DNA of 38,375 nucleotides from Mycolicibacterium canariasense. Its GTDB lineage: Bacteria > Actinomycetota > Actinomycetes > Mycobacteriales > Mycobacteriaceae. The stretch lies in NCBI RefSeq assembly GCF_002101555.1, contig NZ_LQOL01000082.1:1-38375 (forward strand). The letters run 5' to 3'. The notes under the pieces were generated by a model. It was not told the origin of the DNA and ran no database searches. It saw only the letters and a program-made list of their open reading frames with translations. Positions 8,426-18,677 of this stretch are shown one piece after another. How positions within the stretch are numbered: position 1 is the stretch's first letter; the number at the start of each line of letters is the position of its first letter. A program made the position numbers and the translations under genes.

Positions 8426-9313
8426 TCAGTTGAGCTTCAGCTCTCCGGCCGCCTTGATCTGATCGGATTGGTGTTTGAGCACCACGCCGAGCGTCGCGGC
8501 GATCAGCTCGTCGTCGATGGTGTCCATCCCCAGCGCGAGCACCGTGCGGCCCCAGTCGATGGTCTCGGCGACCGACGGCACCTTCTTGAGCTGCATGGCC
8601 CGCAGCACCCCGATGATGCGTACCAATTCGGCGGCAACGCGCTCGGGCAGCTCCGGCACCCGGGACAGCAAGATGCGCCGCTCCAGGTCGGCGTCGGGGA
8701 AGTCGATGTGCAGGAACAGGCAGCGCCGTTTCAGCGCCTCGGACAGCTCGCGGGTGGCGTTGGAGGTGAGCAGCACGAACGGCGCCCGTTCGGCCTTGAT
8801 GGTGCCGAGTTCGGGCACCGTCACCGCGAAGTCGGACAACACCTCCAGCAGCAGCCCCTCGATCTCGATATCGGCCTTGTCGGTCTCGTCGATCAGCAGC
8901 ACGGTCGGATCGGTGCGCCGGATCGCGGTGAGCAGCGGACGGCTCAGCAGGAACTCCTCGGTGAACACGTCGGTCTTGGTCTGGTCCCAGTCACCGCCGG
9001 TCGCATTCTGGCCGGCCTGGATCCGCAGGATCTGCTTGGCGTGGTTCCACTCGTAGAGGGCGCGCGCCTCGTCGACGCCCTCATAGCACTGCAGCCGCAC
9101 GAGTTCGCTGCCGGTCGTCTGCGCGACGGCGCGGGCCAGTTCGGTCTTGCCGACACCGGCCGGACCCTCCACCAGCAGCGGTTTGCCGAGCCGGTCGGCG
9201 AGGAACACCGCGGTCGCGGTGGCCTTGTCGGCGAGATAACCGGTCTCGGCGAGCCGGGTGGCGACGTCGTCGATATCGGTGAACAGCGAGGCCGGGCGGG
9301 CAGGAACGCTCAC
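8426..9313 (-). CDS. MoxR-type AAA+ ATPase (Rv2426c homologue)
   Basis: 295 residues. Walker A is EGPAGVGKT (residues 49-57) and Walker B is VLLIDETDKAD, followed by the sensor region LTSNATRELSEALKRRC. These features are those of the MoxR/CoxD branch of AAA+ ATPases. The start is a GTG at 9313; the protein begins MSVPARPASLF and enters the AAA module quickly. proA stops 21 nt upstream on the same strand and the VWA gene follows after 13 nt, so proA-moxR-VWA may be co-transcribed. Role by family: ATP-driven remodelling of a partner together with the VWA protein. No candidate client gene lies alongside. Confidence 0.88.
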   Translation of the reverse strand: MSVPARPASLFTDIDDVATRLAETGYLADKATATAVFLADRLGKPLLVEGPAGVGKTELARAVAQTTGSELVRLQCYEGVDEARALYEWNHAKQILRIQAGQNATGGDWDQTKTDVFTEEFLLSRPLLTAIRRTDPTVLLIDETDKADIEIEGLLLEVLSDFAVTVPELGTIKAERAPFVLLTSNATRELSEALKRRCLFLHIDFPDADLERRILLSRVPELPERVAAELVRIIGVLRAMQLKKVPSVAETIDWGRTVLALGMDTIDDELIAATLGVVLKHQSDQIKAAGELKLN

Positions 9314-9334
9314 GTTGCTCCTAGATGGGCGGGG

Positions 9335-10615
9335 TCAGGCGGGACGGGTCTGACCGTCGCCCCACACGATCCATTTGGTGGAGGTCAGCTCGGGCAGCCC
9401 CATCGGGCCGCGGGCGTGCAACTTCTGGGTGGAGATACCGATCTCGGCGCCGAACCCGAACTGCTCACCGTCGGTGAAGGCGGTGGACGCGTTGACCATC
9501 ACCGCGGCCGCGTCCACCCCTTCGGTGAAGCGCTGAGCGGCGGCCAAGTCGGTGGTCACGATGGCCTCGGTGTGCCCGGTGCCGTACTCGTTGATGTGGG
9601 CCACGGCGCCCTCCACACCGTCGACCACCGCCACCGCCATGTCCAGGGACAGGAACTCGGCGCGCAGCTCCCCCTCCGTGGGATCCAGGTGCACGGTCAC
9701 ACCGGCGTCCTGCAGCACGGTCACCAGTCGGGGCAGCACGCTGTCGGCCACCGCGCGGTCCACCAACAGCGACTCCGCCGAGTTGCACACGCTGGGCCGG
9801 CGGGTCTTGGAGTTCAGCAGGATCCGCTCGGCCGTGTCGAGGTCGGCGGCCTTGTCGACGTAGACGTGGCAATTGCCGACCCCGGTTTCGATGGTCGGCA
9901 CGGTGGCGTCGCGCACCACCGCGTCGATCAGTCCGGCACCACCGCGCGGGATGACGACGTCGACCAGCCCGCGGGCCTGGATCAGATGTGTGACGGTGAC
10001 TCGGTCGGCGCTGGGCAGCAGCTGCACCGCGTCCATCGGCAGTCCCGACTCGTACAGCGCCTCGCGCAGGGCGGTCACGAGCGCGCCGTTGGACTGCGCG
10101 GCCGACGAGCTGCCGCGCAGCAGCACCGCGTTACCGGATTTCAAGGTCAGTCCGAAGGCGTCGACGGTGACGTTGGGCCGACCCTCGTAGACGATGCCGA
10201 CCACGCCGAGCGGGACGCGCTGCTGACGCAGCTGCAGGCCGTTGGGCAATGTCGAACCGCGCAGCACCTCGCCGATCGGGTCGGGCAGGCCGGCAACCTG
10301 GCGCAGGCCCGCCGCGATGCCGTCGATGCGCTGCGGGTCGAGCGCGAGCCGGTCCAGCATGGCCTCGGCGGTGCCTGCGGCGCGGGCGGTTTCGAGGTCG
10401 GCGGCGTTCGCGGCGAGGATGTCGTGGGTGTGCTCGAGGATGGTGTCCGCGGCCTGATGCAGGGCCCGGTTCTTGGTTTCGGTGCTCAGCGCCGCCAAGG
10501 CACGCGAGGCGGTGCGCGCGGCGGCCGCGGCGTCGTGCACCTGCCGGCGCAGATCGACTTCGATCGATTCCCCGGTCGCTGCGCTGCTGCCGACCGGTGA
10601 CGCTTGCACGCTCAT
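9335..10615 (-). CDS. proA: Gamma-glutamyl phosphate reductase
   Basis: 426 residues, full length for the family. It belongs to the aldehyde dehydrogenase superfamily, with the catalytic cysteine at 277 in the block TRRPSVCNSAES. The conserved VYEGRPNVTVDAFGL and IPRGGAGLID blocks are intact. It reduces gamma-glutamyl phosphate with NADPH to glutamate semialdehyde in proline synthesis, the step after ProB (encoded at 20.8-22.0 kb). The ATG at 10615 lies 69 bp from the divergent rbsK start, so the two promoters share a short region. proA and proB are not adjacent here, as in M. tuberculosis. Confidence 0.95.
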   Translation of the reverse strand: MSVQASPVGSSAATGESIEVDLRRQVHDAAAAARTASRALAALSTETKNRALHQAADTILEHTHDILAANAADLETARAAGTAEAMLDRLALDPQRIDGIAAGLRQVAGLPDPIGEVLRGSTLPNGLQLRQQRVPLGVVGIVYEGRPNVTVDAFGLTLKSGNAVLLRGSSSAAQSNGALVTALREALYESGLPMDAVQLLPSADRVTVTHLIQARGLVDVVIPRGGAGLIDAVVRDATVPTIETGVGNCHVYVDKAADLDTAERILLNSKTRRPSVCNSAESLLVDRAVADSVLPRLVTVLQDAGVTVHLDPTEGELRAEFLSLDMAVAVVDGVEGAVAHINEYGTGHTEAIVTTDLAAAQRFTEGVDAAAVMVNASTAFTDGEQFGFGAEIGISTQKLHARGPMGLPELTSTKWIVWGDGQTRPA

Positions 10616-10684
10616 TTAGCCAGGGTAACGGGCATGCGCGGGTCGAGCTTGGTGGGGTCCGCCAACGCTGACTACGGTGAGGCC

Positions 10685-11536
10685 GTGGCACGGGTGTGTG
10701 TGGTGGGCAGCGTGAACATGGACCTCATCTTCGCGGTGGAAACACTGCCCGATCCGGGTGCGACGGTGCTGGCGTCGTCGGTCACCCAGTGCCCCGGCGG
10801 TAAGGGCGGCAATCAGGCGATCGCCGCGGCGCGCGCCGGTGCCGATGTCTGCGCGATCGCCGCCGTGGGTGATGACGCGGCGGGCGAAGCGCTGCGCTCG
10901 CACCTGGCCGGCAACGGGGTGGACGTGGCGGGCGTGATCACCTTGCCGGTGCCCAGCGGGACGGCGAGCATCGTCGTCGACGCGCACGCCGAGAACGTCA
11001 TCGTGGTGGCTCCCGGTGCGAACGCCCATCTGAGCCTGAACTCGGCACGGCTGCGCGACATCATCACCGCCAGCGAGGTGGTGCTGCTGCAGCTGGAGAT
11101 CCCGATCGCCACCGCGGTGGCGGCGGCCAGGGTCGCCCGCGCCGCCGGCGCGACGGTGATGCTCAACGCGTCACCCGCCGGTGCCGATCCGGCCGCATTG
11201 GCCGAGCTGGCCGAGGTCAGCGATGTGGTGATCGTCAACGAGTCCGAAGCTGCGCAATGGAATTGGCAAGTGCCGCATCTGGTGACCACGCTGGGGTCGC
11301 GCGGCGCCAGCCATCGCAGCGCCGACGGCGACACCCACGTGCCCGCGCCCGCGGTCGAGCCGGTGGACACCACCGGTGCCGGGGACGTGTTCGCCGGTGT
11401 GCTCGCCGCCGGGTGGCCCGCCGGGCCGGCGCATGCGCTGCGCCGGGCCTGCGCGGCCGGCGCGCTGGCCACCCTGGTACCGGGCGCCGGTGATTGCGCC
11501 CCGACCGACGAGGCCATCGAGGACGCGCTCGGCTGA
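10685..11536 (+). CDS. rbsK: Ribokinase-family (PfkB) sugar kinase, Rv2436 homologue
   Basis: 283 residues from the GTG at 10685, which has GGTGAGG a few bases before it and opens straight into RVCVVGSVNMDL, the ribokinase first strand. An upstream ATG is possible but would add a non-conserved tail. The substrate loop GGKGGNQA is present, and the C-terminal anion hole and catalytic base are in DTTGAGDVFAGV (Asp234). The family phosphorylates ribose or a related sugar with ATP. The gene is not in a sugar-transport operon, so the true substrate is uncertain. It is divergent from proA and followed after 91 bp by the DUF2306 gene. Confidence 0.88.
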   Translation: MARVCVVGSVNMDLIFAVETLPDPGATVLASSVTQCPGGKGGNQAIAAARAGADVCAIAAVGDDAAGEALRSHLAGNGVDVAGVITLPVPSGTASIVVDAHAENVIVVAPGANAHLSLNSARLRDIITASEVVLLQLEIPIATAVAAARVARAAGATVMLNASPAGADPAALAELAEVSDVVIVNESEAAQWNWQVPHLVTTLGSRGASHRSADGDTHVPAPAVEPVDTTGAGDVFAGVLAAGWPAGPAHALRRACAAGALATLVPGAGDCAPTDEAIEDALG

Positions 11537-11627
11537 GGTCGGCAGCCATGCACCGAGGGCCGGTTCTGACCGCGCTTGAGCAAAATCCCGTGCGTCAGGT
11601 GTGCCACCACCTACAATCTGGCGCTCA

Positions 11628-12809
11628 ATGGATACCAAGCACGTGGCATTGTCGCGGGGGCTGTTCATCGTCACCGCTATGGTGGCCATTCTCTACCTGC
11701 CGCTGGCCCTGAACTACACCTGGCCACTGTTCAGCGGCGACGTCTCGCGTTGGCAGGACGGTGTCAACACAGCAATCAACGGCCGCGGGTACGCACTGGG
11801 TGACGGTTCGGTCGAGGTCGTTCGGCACTCGGCGTATGCCGAACACCGGGTGGTGCTGCTGGTGCACACCACGCTGGGCGCCCTGGCGTTGCTGTTGGCC
11901 ATGTTCCAGTTCTCGGCGCGGTTGCGCGAACGCCGGCCGGCCGCGCACCGGTGGACCGGCCGCGCCTATCTCGCGCTGATGTCGACGAGCATGGTCACCG
12001 CGCTGATCTTTCTCTACGTCACCCCGCCGGCCCAACACTTCATCGGGCCGGCGTTCGAGACGCAATTGCGGGGCTTGGCGGTGGGCACGCTGGCAAGCGC
12101 CTGGTATGCGCTGTACGCGATCCGCAATCGTGACGTCGTCACGCATCGGGCGTGGATGACCTACAGCATCGCCTTCATGATGGCGGCACCGTTGCTGCGG
12201 TTCATCTGGATCGGGATCCAACCGCTGATCCCGCAGCACGACGTGCTGACCAATATCGGTGTGGGCTCCTTGATCCTGGGGGTCGCGGCGCCCGGGGCAG
12301 CCGCGTTCGCCTTCATGCTGTCCGAGTCCTCCCGGCTCCGGGATTCGCAGCCGCGTGCGGCGAGCACACCGATACCGCTCTGGCCCTACGGCGCCGCGGC
12401 GGGGCTGGCCGTGCTCGGATCACTCGCCTACACCGGCCTCACGCAACGGCTGCCGGCGCCCATCCCGCACTCCCTGGTGGCGTTCCACCTGGTTCCGGTG
12501 TGGATCTGTGTCGCGATCGCGGCGGTCGGCGTGGCTCGGGCCCGAACCGCGGGCGATACCGCGCGCGAGCGCCAATGGCGTTGGCTGCTTTGGGGTTTCG
12601 CAGCAGCGCCGACGTCGGCGAGCCTGTACTCGTTGATCGTGCCGCCGGACTTCACCGCCGCCGATGCGATCATCGCCGGCGGCATGGACGGGGCGGCGAT
12701 CCCGATCACCATCGGCTTTGCCGTGGTGGTCCGTGTGGTGGCTCGGTCACGTACCGACGATCCAGACGGTGTCGCGACCAGCTCGCAGGTTGCCGGGGTA
12801 GAGCGTTAG
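11628..12809 (+). CDS. DUF2306 integral membrane protein
   Basis: 393 residues starting MDTKHVALSRG. The frame opens 27 nt earlier, but ATG 11628 places the first membrane helix normally. About ten hydrophobic segments are visible. The N-terminal two-thirds carry the DUF2306 pattern: HxxLG in the second helix, RRPAAHRWTGRAYLA, then RDVVTHRAWMTYS. The His and Arg residues sit at helix ends, as in possible haem- or quinone-binding membrane proteins, but no function is established. The C-terminal part (from ~255) adds further helices. The stop codon TAG touches the nadE stop on the other strand, forming TAGCTA at 12807-12812. Confidence 0.8.
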   Translation: MDTKHVALSRGLFIVTAMVAILYLPLALNYTWPLFSGDVSRWQDGVNTAINGRGYALGDGSVEVVRHSAYAEHRVVLLVHTTLGALALLLAMFQFSARLRERRPAAHRWTGRAYLALMSTSMVTALIFLYVTPPAQHFIGPAFETQLRGLAVGTLASAWYALYAIRNRDVVTHRAWMTYSIAFMMAAPLLRFIWIGIQPLIPQHDVLTNIGVGSLILGVAAPGAAAFAFMLSESSRLRDSQPRAASTPIPLWPYGAAAGLAVLGSLAYTGLTQRLPAPIPHSLVAFHLVPVWICVAIAAVGVARARTAGDTARERQWRWLLWGFAAAPTSASLYSLIVPPDFTAADAIIAGGMDGAAIPITIGFAVVVRVVARSRTDDPDGVATSSQVAGVER

Positions 12810-14849
<2,040 letters not shown>

Positions 14850-14883
14850 CCGGCCATTCTGGCATTGCCCGCACCCGGACAGC

Positions 14884-15834
14884 TCACATCGGCGGCGCCT
14901 TGCGCCAGTCGGCTATCACCGAGGACAGTCCCTGTGCCAATACGGGCAGTTGAGGGACCAACACCGCACAACCGATGAATTGCAGCGTGCGCGCGGCGTC
15001 CATCAGCTGTTGTACGCGCGGGTCGGTCCGACGCAACCCCAGCTCCATGGCGGCGGCGTCGTACTCGGCGACCGCATCGGGTCCGAGCATGGCCAGATCC
15101 CATTCGACCGGACCCGAGCAGACATCCTCGAAATCGGAGAACCTGACTCCCGTGGTCGTACGAATGACGTTGTGTGACGGCGCGTCTCCCTGCAATGGCT
15201 GCAAGGTCACACCCGGATGGCTGGCCGTGAAGGCTGCGGCATCACCCAGCACCGCCGACAGTTCGGCGAACTCGGCGCGGACCCGTTCGATATCCTTGCC
15301 GCCCAGCAGCTCCGAGGGTTCCAGCGCGGCGAACAGACCGGGCCCCGCCTCGGTGAACGGCGCCAGGAACGGCAGCCGGGCCGGGTAGCCGGCCAGGGCG
15401 GCATGGAGTTCGGCGCTCTTGGCGATGGCCACCGCCGCATACGGTTGGTGGTCGGCCGTGACGTCGGCGAGTTCCCAGAACGTCATGGCGAACCCGCCGC
15501 GGCGTACCGGCCGGCGCGGTACCAGCGGGCTGGGCGGCACCACCGGCACACCGCGGGCGTTCAGCCAGGTGACGACATCGAGTTCGCGTTGCTGGCGGGC
15601 GGTCTGCAGCGCGGGGGTGTACCCCGGCGGCACCACCACCGGGATGCGGGCCACCACGGGTGCCGGTTCGAGGTGCACGACAACAGAGAAGACATCGTGC
15701 AGCACGGTCGCGCGCTCGGCGGCCAGGCCCAGTGCCCGGCCCGCGTCGAGCGCGGCCCGGGCGGCATGCTGCGTCCGCTCGGCGAGTTGGTCAGGGGAAA
15801 GCCAGTCCGCCGACCGTGTCGGTTCATCAGGCAT
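14884..15834 (-). CDS. Phosphotransferase-fold (APH/choline kinase-like) protein
   Basis: 316 residues from ATG 15834, beginning MPDEPTRSAD. The frame is open further upstream but would run through the divergent sirtuin start region. It is a small kinase-like fold: the catalytic loop reads LQGDAPSHNV and the metal-binding block is FSDFEDVCSGPVEWDLA. In most aminoglycoside phosphotransferase (APH) family members the loop begins HGD; here Gln stands in place of His, while the catalytic Asp and the Asn are kept. Many mycobacterial members have unknown small-molecule substrates, so no resistance role should be assumed. It is divergent from the sirtuin gene, with only 37 nt between starts, and may share regulation with it. 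Confidence 0.78.
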   Translation of the reverse strand: MPDEPTRSADWLSPDQLAERTQHAARAALDAGRALGLAAERATVLHDVFSVVVHLEPAPVVARIPVVVPPGYTPALQTARQQRELDVVTWLNARGVPVVPPSPLVPRRPVRRGGFAMTFWELADVTADHQPYAAVAIAKSAELHAALAGYPARLPFLAPFTEAGPGLFAALEPSELLGGKDIERVRAEFAELSAVLGDAAAFTASHPGVTLQPLQGDAPSHNVIRTTTGVRFSDFEDVCSGPVEWDLAMLGPDAVAEYDAAAMELGLRRTDPRVQQLMDAARTLQFIGCAVLVPQLPVLAQGLSSVIADWRKAPPM

Positions 15835-15871
15835 ACGCTCCACCCTGCCAGGGCGGCCTATCCTCGACGTC

Positions 15872-16708
15872 GTGGAAGCACCCGAACTGGTCGCCGCGCT
15901 CGCGGGTCGCCGCGTCACCGTGTTGACCGGGGCCGGCATGTCGACCGATTCCGGCATCCCCGACTACCGCGGACCGGACTCGCCGCCGAGCAATCCGATG
16001 ACCATCGCCCAGTTCACCTCCGATCCGGTCTTTCGCCAGCGGTACTGGGCGCGCAACCACGTCGGCTGGCGCCACATGGACGACACCCGGCCCAATGCCG
16101 GCCACCGCGCGTTGGCCGGCCTCGAGGATGCCGGCGTGGTGATCGGGCTGATCACCCAGAATGTCGATCTGCTGCACACCAAGGCCGGCAGTCGCCGCGT
16201 GGTGAACCTGCACGGCACCTACGCGCAGGTGGTGTGCCTGTCGTGCGGATACACGATGTCGCGGGCCGCGCTGGCCGACGAGCTGGAAGCGCTCAATCCC
16301 GGCTTCATCGAACGAGCCGAACGGGTCGGCGGCATCGCGGTGGCACCGGACGCCGACGCCGTGGTCACCGACACCTCGAGTTTTCGTTATCTGGACTGTC
16401 CGCGCTGCGGTGGCATGCTGAAACCCGATATCGTCTACTTCGGCGAGAGCGTGCCGAAAGATCGTGTGGCCGAGGCCTATTCGCTGGTCGATGCGGCCGA
16501 CGCACTGCTGGTGGCGGGGTCGTCACTGACGGTGTTCTCCGGCTACCGGTTCGTGCGGCACGCCGCAGCCGCGGCCAAGCCCATCGCGATCATCAACCGC
16601 GGGTCCACCCGCGGTGACGCGCAGGCAGGAGTGAAAGTCGAGGGCGGCTGCTCGGAGCTGCTGACGCTATTGGCCGGCGAGCTGCCGTCGGTGGTCGCGG
16701 CGCCCTAG
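15872..16708 (+). CDS. NAD-dependent protein deacylase, sirtuin family (SIRT4-like class II)
   Basis: 278 residues from GTG 15872. All sirtuin motifs are intact: GAGMSTDSGIPDYRG (residues 20-34) for NAD binding, TQNVD (95-99), catalytic His114 in NLHGTYAQ, and a zinc site made by Cys122/Cys125 and Cys176/Cys179. The insert FTSDPVFRQRYWARN is typical of the SIRT4-like class II group, not the SIRT5-like protein Rv1151c of M. tuberculosis. It would remove acyl groups from lysines, or possibly transfer ADP-ribose, while consuming NAD; its location near nadE may be meaningful or chance. The stop TAG overlaps the convergent P450 stop within CTAG (16705-16708). Confidence 0.9.
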   Translation: MEAPELVAALAGRRVTVLTGAGMSTDSGIPDYRGPDSPPSNPMTIAQFTSDPVFRQRYWARNHVGWRHMDDTRPNAGHRALAGLEDAGVVIGLITQNVDLLHTKAGSRRVVNLHGTYAQVVCLSCGYTMSRAALADELEALNPGFIERAERVGGIAVAPDADAVVTDTSSFRYLDCPRCGGMLKPDIVYFGESVPKDRVAEAYSLVDAADALLVAGSSLTVFSGYRFVRHAAAAAKPIAIINRGSTRGDAQAGVKVEGGCSELLTLLAGELPSVVAAP

Positions 16709-17976
16709 AACGAACACGGCATGGCCCGAATGGCGTGCACGAAATTGCCCGCCAGGTAGGAAGGTTCACCGGCGGCGATACCGGGCAGTTGGGTGAGCAG
16801 TTCGGCGAACAGCGCCCGCAACTGGGTGCGAGCGACGTGCGCGCCCAGGCAGAAATGCCGGCCGCCCCCGCCGAACCCCAAGTGCTGGTTGGGCTTACGG
16901 CTCAGGTCGAAGACCTCCGGCCGGTCGAACACCTCGGCATCCCAGTTGCCGGAGGCATAGAACATCACCACCTTCTCCCCCGCGGCGATGCGCTGTCCGG
17001 CCAGTTCGACGTCGACGGCGGCGGTGCGCCGAAACGTCATCACCGGACTGGCCCACCGCACGAATTCCTCGACCGCCGTGCCGATCCGGTCGTCGAAGTC
17101 GTCCAGCAGCCAGGCCCGTTGCTCGGGGAAGTCGGTGAGCGCCTTGATCGCGTGGCTGGCGGTCTGACGGGTCGTGTCGTTGCCGGCCACCGCGAGCAGC
17201 ACGAAGAACGCGGACACCTCGAAGTCGGTGAGCCGGTCACCGTCGACCTCGGCGTGCACCAATGCACTGATCAGGTCGTTACCCGGGTTGGCGCGCCGCT
17301 CGGCGGCCAACCCACCGGCAACCTGATGCAGATACATCTGGTTTTCCAGCAGGACCTCAAGGGGGTTGCGCCCGGCCAGATACACCGGGTCCGCCCAGGA
17401 CACCAGGGCATCCGCGGCGTTGGCCACCCGGTCGCGTTCGGATTCGGGGATGCCGACCATGTCCGAGATGGTCCGCACCGGCAGCTGTTTGGCGCAGTGC
17501 GCGACGAAGTCCACCCCGCTGCCCGCGGCCGCGAGTTCCTCGACGATGACCTTGGCATTGTGTTTGATCGAGGACTCGATGCGCGCCACCTGGCGCGGCG
17601 TGAAGGCCGAATGAACCACCTTGCGGATCAACGTGTGCCGCGGCGCGTCCATGGCCAGGAAGGACTGTGAGGCCTCCAGCAGTTCCTCGGGCACCGTCTC
17701 GAACAGCACGCCCTTTCCGGACAGGAAGGTGTCGCTGTCGCGACTGACGGTGACGATGTCGGCGTGCCGGGTGACCGCCCAGAACCCCGCGTCGGTCGGG
17801 TCGTGCATGAGCGCGTCCTCGACCGGCGGATGCCAGCTGACCGGCCGGTGCGCCCGCAGCTGCGCGAAAGACGCCTCCCGGTCGACCGCGGTGGTGGCCC
17901 AGAAGGCACGCGAGGACAGGTCGACGGGGTCGTACGGGCGATCGGTCGCGGCCGGTGTGATCGGTGACACAGTCAT
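16705..17976 (-). CDS. Cytochrome P450
   Basis: 423 residues, full length and soluble. The haem loop is FGGGGRHFCLGAH with the thiolate ligand at Cys376. The I-helix oxygen-activation motif is VAGNDTTR, and an ExxR pair is seen in EEFVRW. The pattern resembles mycobacterial CYP families that hydroxylate lipids and sterols (for example CYP124/CYP125/CYP142), but the exact family cannot be set without alignment. No ferredoxin or reductase gene lies next to it. It is divergent from a TetR gene with 67 bp between them holding a perfect palindrome. TAGATT on the minus strand (17995-17990) could be its -10, implying a very short leader. Confidence 0.93.
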   Translation of the reverse strand: MTVSPITPAATDRPYDPVDLSSRAFWATTAVDREASFAQLRAHRPVSWHPPVEDALMHDPTDAGFWAVTRHADIVTVSRDSDTFLSGKGVLFETVPEELLEASQSFLAMDAPRHTLIRKVVHSAFTPRQVARIESSIKHNAKVIVEELAAAGSGVDFVAHCAKQLPVRTISDMVGIPESERDRVANAADALVSWADPVYLAGRNPLEVLLENQMYLHQVAGGLAAERRANPGNDLISALVHAEVDGDRLTDFEVSAFFVLLAVAGNDTTRQTASHAIKALTDFPEQRAWLLDDFDDRIGTAVEEFVRWASPVMTFRRTAAVDVELAGQRIAAGEKVVMFYASGNWDAEVFDRPEVFDLSRKPNQHLGFGGGGRHFCLGAHVARTQLRALFAELLTQLPGIAAGEPSYLAGNFVHAIRAMPCSF

Positions 17977-17992
17977 GGCGGTGACGATAAAT

Positions 17993-18009
17993 CTAGACAG
18001 TGTGTCTAG
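17993..18009. promoter_or_regulatory. Palindromic operator between the P450 and TetR genes
   Basis: CTAGACA-GTG-TGTCTAG is a perfect inverted repeat with 7-bp arms and a 3-bp centre. It ends 17 bp from the P450 start and lies 34 bp before the TetR start, and it overlaps a possible P450 -10 (TAGATT). TAGTCT at 18031-18036 may be the -10 of the regulator gene, placing transcription almost at its ATG (leaderless). The site is where a TetR protein would bind to repress both genes. Confidence 0.72.
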
Positions 18010-18043
18010 TCAAGGCGTGCGAGGAGCCGATAGTCTGGCGGGC

Positions 18044-18676
18044 ATGCCGTCGGTGACGCGGAAACCGCAGGCCAAACGCCAGCAGCGGCGTCAGCAGATC
18101 GAACGCGACCTCCTGGAGGCCACCGACCGGCTGATGGCCGACGGTGCGAGCTTCACCGAACTGAGCGTCGACCGGCTGGCCACCGAGGCCGGCATCTCGC
18201 GCGCCAGCTTCTACATCTACTTCGAGGACAAGGGCCATCTGCTGCGCCGGCTGGCCACCCAGGTGTTCGGCGAGCTCGCCGAGGCGGCCGGCCGGTGGTG
18301 GCAGGTGGCCGGCCGGCACGATCCCTCGGACGTGCATGCCGCCATGTCGGGCATCATCGCCAGCTACCGCCGCCACCAGCCGGTTCTGGTCGCGCTCAAC
18401 GAGATGGCCGGTTACGACGCGGCCGTCCGGGACACCTACGGTGAGCTGCTGGCCGGGATCACCGGGCAGGTGGCCCGCATCATCGCCGAGGGGCAGGCCG
18501 ACGGCTCCATCCGCCGCTCGCTGCCGGTGACGGCCACGGCCAGCTCGCTGACCTGGATGGTGGAACGCAGCTGCCATCAGAACCTACCGGCACAGCCACC
18601 GTCCTATGACGCGGAGCTGGCCACCGCTCTCACCAAAATCGTTTGGGGCGCACTGTATCTGAAGCCTATCGAGTAA
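18044..18676 (+). CDS. TetR family transcriptional regulator
   Basis: 210 residues from ATG 18044. The N-terminal helix-turn-helix covers residues ~40-65 (SVDRLATEAGISRASFYIYF), the classic TetR recognition helix region, preceded by a basic arm KRQQRRQQ. The C-terminal part is an all-helical ligand domain. The gene is divergent from the P450 gene and shares the 17-bp palindrome, so it most likely represses the P450 and itself until a ligand, perhaps the P450 substrate, binds. The start was preferred over upstream possibilities because those would place the operator inside the gene. It ends one base before the stop of the convergent flavoprotein gene. Confidence 0.9.
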   Translation: MPSVTRKPQAKRQQRRQQIERDLLEATDRLMADGASFTELSVDRLATEAGISRASFYIYFEDKGHLLRRLATQVFGELAEAAGRWWQVAGRHDPSDVHAAMSGIIASYRRHQPVLVALNEMAGYDAAVRDTYGELLAGITGQVARIIAEGQADGSIRRSLPVTATASSLTWMVERSCHQNLPAQPPSYDAELATALTKIVWGALYLKPIE

Positions 18677-18677
18677 C

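Noticed and set aside
8189..10600. An 803-codon plus-strand open frame opposite moxR and proA
   Set aside because: It spans two well-supported genes on the other strand and has the Gly/Gln/Val/His-rich composition of a GC-rich shadow.
14884..15834. An antibiotic resistance gene (aminoglycoside phosphotransferase)
   Set aside because: The fold matches, but the family is broad in mycobacteria, the loop is atypical, and nothing in the context points to resistance.
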